A stretch of 64,000 nucleotides of DNA from Cyclaneusma minus (lineage: Eukaryota > Ascomycota > Leotiomycetes > Marthamycetales > Marthamycetaceae), in NCBI GenBank assembly GCA_037179335.1, contig JAKZHN010000004.1, positions 1-64,000 on the forward strand, written 5' to 3'. Positions 57,201 through 64,000 of the stretch are shown piece by piece. The notes beneath the pieces are model-generated. The model ran no database searches, was not told the DNA's origin, and worked only from the letters and a program-made list of their open reading frames with translations. How positions within the stretch are numbered: position 1 is the first letter of the stretch; each line of letters opens with the position of its first letter. The translations under genes were made by a program, and so were the position numbers.

Positions 57201-57802
57201 TCAAAGCTGTCCGGCGACGGCGGTGTCGTATCTGGAGGACGAGAGCTGGGTGGAGAGCGATGCGGACGGGAATTTGATAATCCTGCGGCGCAATCCCGAG
57301 GGCGTGACGCTTGAGCATAGGAAGAGACTGGAAGTGACGAGCGAGGCTAACCTAGGGGAGATGGTCAACAAGATCCAGCGTGTCGATGTCGAGGTAGGAA
57401 AGGGGGCGGTGGTTGTGCCTAGGGCCTTTTTAGCTACGGTAAGCACTGTTCATCTGAGCTGGGTAACATAGTGACTGATTTTACTACAACCCGCAGGTTG
57501 AGGGCTCTATATACCTCCTGTCTCTTATCACCCCGACTTATGTGGACCTACTTCTGCGTCTACAGGCACGCCTGGCATCCTCTCCGTACATTGTCACACC
57601 AGGCAATCTTCCGTGGGCTAGTTATCGGGCTTTCCGTAGCCCACAGCGTCAGACTGATGAGCCCTTCAGATTCGTGGACGGGGAGTTGGTGGAGCGCTTT
57701 CTGGACCTGAGCGAGCTGCAACAGGAGGAGATGTGTCAGGGGCTAGGGCCGGGCGTCGAGGATGTGAGGAGCATGGTGGAGAGCTTGAGGAGGATGAGCT
57801 AA
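54219..57802 (+). CDS. DNA damage-binding protein 1 (DDB1) homologue
   Basis: Adaptor of Cul4 ubiquitin ligases, acting in DNA repair, replication control and chromatin. Three exons: 54219-54313, 54375-57438, 57497-57802; 3465 bases, 1154 residues, the usual DDB1 length. The N-terminus MAYLAPIHRGSSVRHSIKLNLL joins across the first intron to RSNRIEIWTHSQDAEGL. Propeller hallmarks include FVGTENHHYFVLQWD, YLGYNILFVGSHEGDSQVV, and the C-terminal DDB1 block FPDSIVVATATEVRISHIDELRRTHVRTLHLGE. The last exon ends with the helical domain FVDGELVERFLDLSELQQEEM. Start at 54219 is upstream of a long frame that otherwise seems to begin at 54304, inside the intron. Confidence 0.9.
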
Positions 57803-58052
57803 AGGCGCAATCTGGGAGTAGAGCGGCATATTAGCATCTACCTAGTTCTCGGTTCACTGCTCGCTCCTTGACTCAAAGTCTATCCCGCTTAGGCACTGTG
57901 TGGGCAATCATACTCCGGTCCAATCTCTTCGAATCTAATGTAATTGGCGATCTCCGGACCTGCCGCCCGAATTCTTATTGTCGTGGGTTGCGGATCATGG
58001 CTGTGTAACGGCCCCACCAACCTCACCGAAACACCTTCGCAAAATTCGCAGC

Positions 58053-59095
58053 ATGGCAGACGAGAAGAAACGAGCTGAAGCTCTGATTCCCCATTTCCAG
58101 TTCGAGAAACACCTCAATCAAGGTATCCACCGCATACCTACCTACTCCACTCTCTTTTGCAACGATTCTGACTACAAGTCCATCGCGCAGACCAGGCCGG
58201 CCGCCGCACCATCCTCTACGGCCACATCCATTCCGAACCGGCCCTTCTGATCTTCGAGCGCGCCCCCTTCTCCTCCTCTGTACCTTACCTCTCCTCGCTT
58301 CCAGCCTCCCTCTCGCACCTCCAGAACCTCGGCGCCAACGACGTCTACTTCTGGTACCTCGCAAGCAGCAGCAATGACTGCCCAAAGGATAGCTCGGCGC
58401 TCCCGTCTGACCTAAAGCTCAATCTCATCTATCCCTGCACCGAAACCCATATCAAAAAATACAGCCGTCAAGGCATCCGCCTCGTCCACGAAACACCGCA
58501 GATATACGCATCGCACATCCGCCCCTACATGGAACGCAAACGCTCCGGCGGCCGTCTCCAATGGGTCTACAACATCATCGAAGGCGCCACCGAAGTCGAA
58601 GATGTCATCTACCGCACGCCGCTTGGCACTTCCGGCAACGAAGGCTTCTTGTTGCTCCCAGACTTGAACTGGGACCGCAAGACACTGTCTTCTTTGCATC
58701 TGCTAGGTCTCGTTGAAAGACGAGATATCTGGTCGCTGCGGGATTTGAAGAAACATCATGTGCCCTGGTTGAGACATATGAAGGACCAGTTTTTGCAAGC
58801 GGCTGCGAGGGTTTATGGCCTGGAAGAGGACCAGGTGAAGCTTTATGTGCATTATCAGCCTACTTATTATCACTTTCATGTGCATATCGTACATGTGGAG
58901 TTGGAGGCGGGTGCAACCCAGGCGACGGGGAAGGCGCTGGCGCTGGATATGTTGATTGAGTGGCTGGTGAGCATGGAAGGGGGTGAGGAGGTGGGCCTGG
59001 ATGCGATTGAGTTGAGCTATACGGTCGGAGAGGCGAGTGAGTTGTGGACAGACATCTTTGAGCCGTTGAAGGAGAAGAGGCAGCCAGCTACCTAG
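58053..59095 (+). CDS. Scavenger mRNA-decapping enzyme (DcpS)
   Basis: Hydrolyses m7GpppN cap remnants left by 3'-5' mRNA decay. Two exons: 58053-58122 and 58191-59095; 975 bases, 324 residues. The HIT motif HFHVHIVH is at residues 251-258; the middle His is the catalytic nucleophile in the family. Further family blocks are RTPLGTSGNEGFLLLPDLNWD, RDIWSLRDLKKHHVPWL and YVHYQPTYYHFHVH. The N-terminal domain-swapped part (FEKHLNQ, PALLIFERAPF) is short but recognisable. Follows DDB1 on the same strand, 250 bases away. Confidence 0.92.
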
Positions 59096-59499
59096 GTAGC
59101 CCAAACTAACGGGCCTCGTATCCCAGAATCCTGGGCTATTTTCCGAGACACTGAAAATGAACCATGAAGGCTTCCTCCCCGGAGCTATATACTTCATTGT
59201 ACCATATTTAGGGCATTTAACGTAAAGGATAATGACCGGGATTAGATTTGGGCAACTTCAGACGCATATGTACCATCTGGCATCTAACAGCCTTCATGCC
59301 AGCTTTTTTCCAGATGCTGTTAATACTTCTTGCTGTCATTATACGGGCGGGCAGGGTGCTCAACCTCCGTTGAATCAACAGGTTTTGCAAACTTGACGAA
59401 AGGAAAACAAGCCTGACTCCTGAACAAAGCTCGCGTTTCCTGGTATCTTCAGACCCAAGCAGACCCACCCAAAAGACAAGACTTTGGTACCAAGATGGT
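59096..59499. other. Convergent intergenic spacer
   Basis: 404 bases between the convergent DcpS and GILT-like genes. Nothing recognised in it. Confidence 0.5.
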
Positions 59500-60369
59500 T
59501 TAGCTGTTGAACTTGTTATACAATTTGTTGATCTTGATAATCAGGTCGTTCACACTGGAGCCCCCAGGACAGGGATCCGCCCATTTCCCGCCATCGTGCG
59601 TGCAGTACACTTCCTCGTCGAGACGAACGGTGCAGGAAACGGTCGCTCCGACCTATCAACCATCAGCATTCACGGTATTCAAGAAAGCAGAGGCAGCCGT
59701 GAAGTACTCACCTCCATACTCCGATTCACGCTGTCCCTCAGCCAACCCAGACCTTTCCCTGAATCACCATCTGAGGCGCACTGATTTAGGCTGTCGAAGT
59801 CAAGACCGTGCTCCAGGGCGCAGTCCTGGACCAGTTCTTTCTGCGGAATGTCGTTGTAGTCGCGAGTCAAGCAGCCGGTGAAGCCGAGATAGATCTTTGG
59901 ATCGGGATATAGGTGTGCGGCGCACAGCTCAATGATGTTGCCCATACATTCTTCCGGGCCATGCATGCAAGTAACACCGTCTTCGGGGGTTGGTGTGCCA
60001 ATATAGGACAAGGTGAAGTTGACTTTATCAACCACGCTCATCATGGTTGGGATGATAAGTTCTTCGAGACACGCCTGACAGAGTGGTTAGTATGGCAACA
60101 AAAAGATAGGGATTCTGTAAGCGTACCTTTGCATCGGGGCATTTGCTCATGATGTGAGCCTCGAAGGGTACGAGGACGTCGTCCATAACAGCGCTTTGAG
60201 AAGCGAAGAACGGTTCTCCGGAGCGAACATCTGCAACAATATTTAGGGCGCTCGACAGGACGTAGATGAGAGACAAAGTGATGAGGGCGATGGCGAAAGG
60301 CTTGCGACGAGACATCTCGGGCGCGACCACTACAGGCCGGCCAGTCTCTGGATCCAAGGACTTCTCCAT
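59500..60369 (-). CDS. GILT-like thiol reductase with N-terminal membrane anchor
   Basis: Relative of gamma-interferon-inducible lysosomal thiol reductase, probably in the secretory pathway or vacuole. Three exons on the minus strand: 60369-60127, 60074-59712, 59652-59500; 759 bases, 252 residues. A single hydrophobic helix near residues 24-44 (PFAIALITLSLIYVLSSALNI) after a basic stretch suggests a type II membrane protein. The active-site region reads VPFEAHIMSKCPDAKACL, with Cys77 and Cys83; the usual CxxC is not present because the fourth position is Ala. Further cysteines follow in CMHGPEECMGN, the family's second conserved block. Reductase activity is uncertain. Confidence 0.8.
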
Positions 60370-60776
60370 GGTTCTGTTTGTTGGGCTTCTCAGAGGGCCT
60401 GTCTGAGCAGGAGATGGCGAGCCATTGTTTAGTGAGGAGCGAGCCTTTGTCGAACTTTAATTCGCAACGCGATGACGCCGAGGCATGTGACGCACCAAGC
60501 CTGTCAAAATGACGAGAACTGTCTGTCAATACGACATTGCTTGCCTTTTGCTTGCCTTTAGTCAATGTGCTACTCCAGTACTCTGAGTTTACATGCGCCA
60601 CTTCTACACATCACTTTCTGGCCCAATGTTCTAAGCCCTAAGCCTTAAGCCTCATCACATAGCGGGATCAATTCTCCTAGGCAGAACTGCTTTCAGCCAA
60701 GTGGAACGGCAACTGGTTCGTATATGATGTTGTTGACCGGCTTGTCTCCAGCGTAAAGTATCCGTTTTGGTCGTCC
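60370..60776. other. Intergenic spacer
   Basis: About 400 bases between two minus-strand genes, holding the promoter of the GILT-like gene. Nothing else recognised. Confidence 0.5.
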
Positions 60777-61586
60777 TCAGGCGCCCTGCTCTTCCTTCGC
60801 AAAAACGCACCACCTCCCCAATACCCTGCCGACTTCTATCGTTCTCCCGGTCCACGCCTCCTGCGCTCCCAGCCCCGCCCTCTTCACACTCCCACTGAGC
60901 ATTGGCAACCTCTCCATCCACCACTCAACTTTCCTCCTACTCTTTGCACCATCCTCTGTCCCCTCCGCATGATCTACTTCCATCTCACCACTTTCCACTG
61001 CATCACTGTCGCCCCGCAATGCTCCTAGATTATCTTCGGCGTCCTCTCCGCCCTCCATAGACTTCTCCTCACACAGCATGATCCTTGCTTGCGCGCGTAG
61101 TCCTGCTTCCACCAGGTTTGCCAGAGTAGCGCCCAATCCCTGTGCGCTCCACTCGCTGGTATCTCTATGCGCCTCCACCAGCTTGTAAAGCACCACCAAC
61201 GCAGGTACTTTTCCTTCATCCAAATGCTGTTGAACCGGTGCTCTCCCCGCTGTTGACTTGGTATCAAGTCCGAAGCCTAGGACGGCAAGCTGGGCGCGCA
61301 AGTGTGAGCATGTAGGCGCGAAACATATTTGGACGTTTCTGGAGACAGAGAGTTGATGAAGGGTGGGGACCAGGAGATGATGTGGAGGGTGGTTGGCTTC
61401 GCTTGGAGCAGCTTCGGGGCCGGAAGGCTGAGGAGGAATGGATCGGTGGAGGGAGGCGAGGAAGGCGGCTCGCGTGCTGCAGACTATGAGGGTGGTGTGG
61501 GCAGCGTGCTGCGCATGGGTCAGGATGTATGTTAGAAGGTCGGATGGAAGCAGTGGCGAAAGAGCGCGGGGCGGTGGCAGCGGCAT
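60777..61586 (-). CDS. Protein of unknown function
   Basis: Single exon of 269 residues; family not recognised. Hydrophobic strands and helices early on (THAQHAAHTTLIVCSTRAAFLASL and LLVPTLHQLSVSRNVQICFAPTCSHLRAQLAVL) look like an alpha/beta fold without an obvious P-loop. A helical middle (VPALVVLYKLVEAHRD, GLGATLANLVEAGL) is followed by an acidic low-complexity insert (MEVDHAEGTEDGAKS). The C-terminus KVEWWMERLPMLSGS...RVLGRWCVF is compact. The overall order could suit a degenerate RecA-like fold, but this is a guess. Divergent from the AP-3 beta gene with 308 bases between starts. Confidence 0.75.
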   Translation of the reverse strand: MPLPPPRALSPLLPSDLLTYILTHAQHAAHTTLIVCSTRAAFLASLHRSIPPQPSGPEAAPSEANHPPHHLLVPTLHQLSVSRNVQICFAPTCSHLRAQLAVLGFGLDTKSTAGRAPVQQHLDEGKVPALVVLYKLVEAHRDTSEWSAQGLGATLANLVEAGLRAQARIMLCEEKSMEGGEDAEDNLGALRGDSDAVESGEMEVDHAEGTEDGAKSRRKVEWWMERLPMLSGSVKRAGLGAQEAWTGRTIEVGRVLGRWCVFAKEEQGA

Positions 61587-61894
61587 TGTGAGATATGTAG
61601 TGGTGGTTGACTTGGTCGCAGTTCAGTCAATATTAGTGCTGCGACAGGTTAGTGGGCCCAATTGGCTGATCGCTGATATGTAGAGCAAGACGGTCTGCTT
61701 GCGCTTGGTGTTGCAGAGTACTTGCAGAAAGTAGTCGTGGTTTTTGCGTGGGGAAGTAGCACGGCTGACGGCTTAAACATTGAAGCGCTCCTCTCGCTAA
61801 GCCCCACCAGGCTACGGACCTATGCACGTGTGGACTTTACGACGACGACATCCATGCACTTCTGGAATGCGCCGACGAGCGCACTCTACACTCC

Positions 61895-64000
61895 ATGGAG
61901 TCCATTTCCAGGATCAGCGGCTTGCTGGAGAGCGGTGAGTTACCTCACAAGCAGCTTTTCAATCTACTGCCTGCTAATCTGCTTTGGTAGCTCGAGAACT
62001 CACCCTCGATGCCGCCGCCTCCGCCAGGAGCGCTCGAGGCTCCATCAAGCAGCTTCCGGCCTCGCAGATCAAGAAGCTGCTCGACAGTCGCAATGACCGA
62101 GAAGTCCTGGACGGTCTGCGGAGGCTCATATCTGTACGTCGCAGCCGAGTTCTGGGATCTGAGCTAGTGCTAATCAACCGCCGTTCCCCCATCTTAGATG
62201 ATGTACCGCTCCCAATCCGTCCTCACCTACTTCTCCTCCGTCGTGAAGAATGTCGCCTCTCCAAACCTTGAGATCAAGAAATTGGTCTACATCTACCTCA
62301 CATTCAACGCCGAGTCCGAGCCCGACCTTGCCCTCCTTTCAATTAACACCATCCAGAAGAGCCTGTCGGACCAGAACCCCCAGGTCCGCGCCCTGGCTCT
62401 CAAAACCATGTCCGGTATTCGTGTCCCAGTCATCTCGCAGATCGTCTCATTGGCTATAAAGAAAGGCTGCGCGGATATGAGCCCCTATGTCCGGAAAGCG
62501 GCCGCCCTGGCTATCCCAAAGTGTTATCGCTTAGATCCGAATACAATGCCTCAGTTGATGGACTATTTGACGCTATTACTCGGCGACAAGCAGTATTTTG
62601 TTGCAGGGGCTGCCGTCCGAGCCTTCCTGGACATCTGTCCCGAACGCTTGGATTTGGTGCATAAGCATTATAGGGGCTTGGTAAGGAAGTTGGTAGATAT
62701 GGACGAGTGGAGTCAGCTGGCCACTTTGAACCTAATGACTGTCTATGGCCGGAAATGCTTCCCACGACGTACGCAAAAAGTCGGGAAAAGTAATGGTACG
62801 AAAGGCTTCTACGATGATGACGGCGGGGACGAGGTAGAGACAGGGGAAATCGTTCAGGTTCTGGACCACGACCTGGAGCTGCTGCTGAAGAGCATCAGGC
62901 CGCTTCTAAAGAGTCGAAACTCCGCTGTTGTTGTCGCCGTTGCTCGTTGCTATTTCAACCTCGGGACCCCTGAGTATATCCACACCGCAATCGGTCCACT
63001 CGTTGCACTTCTTCGAGGTCCTCAAGATATACAGCACGTTGCACTTTACAACATCGTCACAGTTTGTCTTGCACAGCCAGCAGCGTTTGTCAAATATGCG
63101 TCACATTTTCTCGTCCGCGCCACAGACCCTCCTCAAGTCTGGGAGCTAAAGCTAGAACTCTTAACCATCATCTTCCCTCACTGCGATCCTTACCTCAAGA
63201 GCCTCATTCTCAGCGAGCTTGAGCATTTCTCTCACAGCTCGGACCGAGCTCTGGTACGCGAAAGCGTCCGCGCAATCGGCCGCTGCGCTCAGAGCGACCA
63301 GCGCACCGCATCTCGGTGTCTGCGTCTTCTACTAAAACAAATCACAAGTCCGGATGGGAACTTGGTTGCCGAATCACTCACCGTTATCAGACATTTGATC
63401 CAACAGGAACCCGACGCCCACTCGGATACTGTCATCCGCTTGGCAAAAAATCTTGACACTGCCACAAACCCTCAAGCCAGAGCCACTATTATATGGCTCG
63501 TCGGGGAATTTGCTGGCTTGAATGGCGAGAACAACATCGCATCCGATGTGCTGCGAATTCTTGCCAAGGGTTTTGCTGACGAAGCGGAGCCAGCGAAGTT
63601 ACAGATTGTTCTGCTTGCCGCTAAGGTCTACCTCCATCATCTTAATCGCACGCAAGAAGAAACACCCAAACCTACCATAGACCGCCGGGACACTGCCACA
63701 GACAACTTAGAAGAACATGAGCAGGGAGGCTTCGCCGATTATAATGAAGCGCCTGTCCAAACGGCATCCCAAGAACTGGATACTACACATCCAGTCGTCA
63801 TGCTCTGGAACTACATCCTCCTCCTTGCCCGTTACGACACATGCTACGACCTTCGCGACCGAACGCGCCTCTATCGAGCCCTCCTTGCCGTTCCTTCATC
63901 GACACAGCTCGCATCATTGATGCTGCTAGCACCGAAGCCAGTCCCGCACACGCCCAGTCCTTCGGAAGGTCGCATTGGCTTCACCCTCGGCTCTGCAAGC
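61895..64000 (+). CDS. AP-3 adaptor complex beta subunit (3' end beyond window)
   Basis: Large subunit of the AP-3 coat, which sorts cargo from Golgi or endosome to the vacuole. Exons visible: 61895-61934, 61991-62133, and 62198 running off the window end with the frame open. The N-terminus MESISRISGLLESARELTLDAAASARS leads into adaptin HEAT-like repeats. Diagnostic are SSVVKNVASPNLEIKKLVYIYL, LALLSINTIQKSLSDQNPQVRALALKTMSGIRVP and ADMSPYVRKAAALAIPKCYRLDP, which favour beta-3 over beta-1/2. About 660 residues are in view; the hinge and ear are missing only because the window stops. Confidence 0.9.

Overview
This is a genomic scaffold fragment from a filamentous ascomycete (Pezizomycotina). 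Genes carry several short GT-AG introns of about 50-60 bases. The encoded proteins are fungal: an XlnR-type zinc-cluster regulator, an AA9 lytic polysaccharide monooxygenase, a NACHT-ankyrin NOD-like receptor, Arc1, Nuf2, DDB1 and AP-3 beta. I cannot name the species; a Dothideomycete or relative is a guess. Intron boundaries were set by hand, and in each multi-exon model the exon lengths sum to whole codons.

Layout. 1-9.9 kb: a NOD-like receptor gene (NACHT ATPase plus near-identical 35-residue ankyrin repeats). The scaffold here is badly assembled: seven single-N joins each step back over sequence already present, and one contig carries a different, mosaic version of the NACHT region. 8.7-11.3 kb (minus): a secreted AA9 monooxygenase with two C-terminal CBM18 chitin-binding modules, also cut by joins. 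13-16.1 kb (minus): an OPT oligopeptide transporter with a 19-base minisatellite in one intron. 16.6-16.9 kb: a decayed NmrA-like gene. 17.7-23.2 kb: a Baeyer-Villiger-type flavin monooxygenase, Arc1 and an MDR oxidoreductase. 23.2-27.8 kb: a long stretch with no convincing gene, ending at xlnR. 27.8-33 kb: xlnR converging on a secreted exo-acting GH28 pectinase. 33.8-36.9 kb: an FMN-binding PPOX-family protein and a conserved unknown. 37.7 kb: a tRNA-Cys. 38.1-38.7 kb: a poly-G/N gap in AT-rich sequence. 39.4-47.1 kb: a WD40 protein, a PQ-loop membrane protein, a mitochondrial thioredoxin and a large disordered protein. 50.4-64 kb: dense housekeeping genes (Nuf2, 3-hydroxyisobutyrate dehydrogenase, DDB1, DcpS, a GILT-like thiol reductase, an unknown, and the start of AP-3 beta).

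How the genes relate. Most neighbours are unrelated housekeeping genes, as usual in fungi. Two themes stand out. One is plant- or chitin-polymer attack: the AA9-CBM18 enzyme, the GH28 enzyme and the regulator XlnR. The other is innate recognition: an NLR whose ankyrin units differ almost only at a few amino-acid positions, with evidence for a second mosaic copy. The most interesting signals are this receptor, the CBM18-bearing AA9, and a family of 19-base minisatellite units in introns and intergenic DNA.
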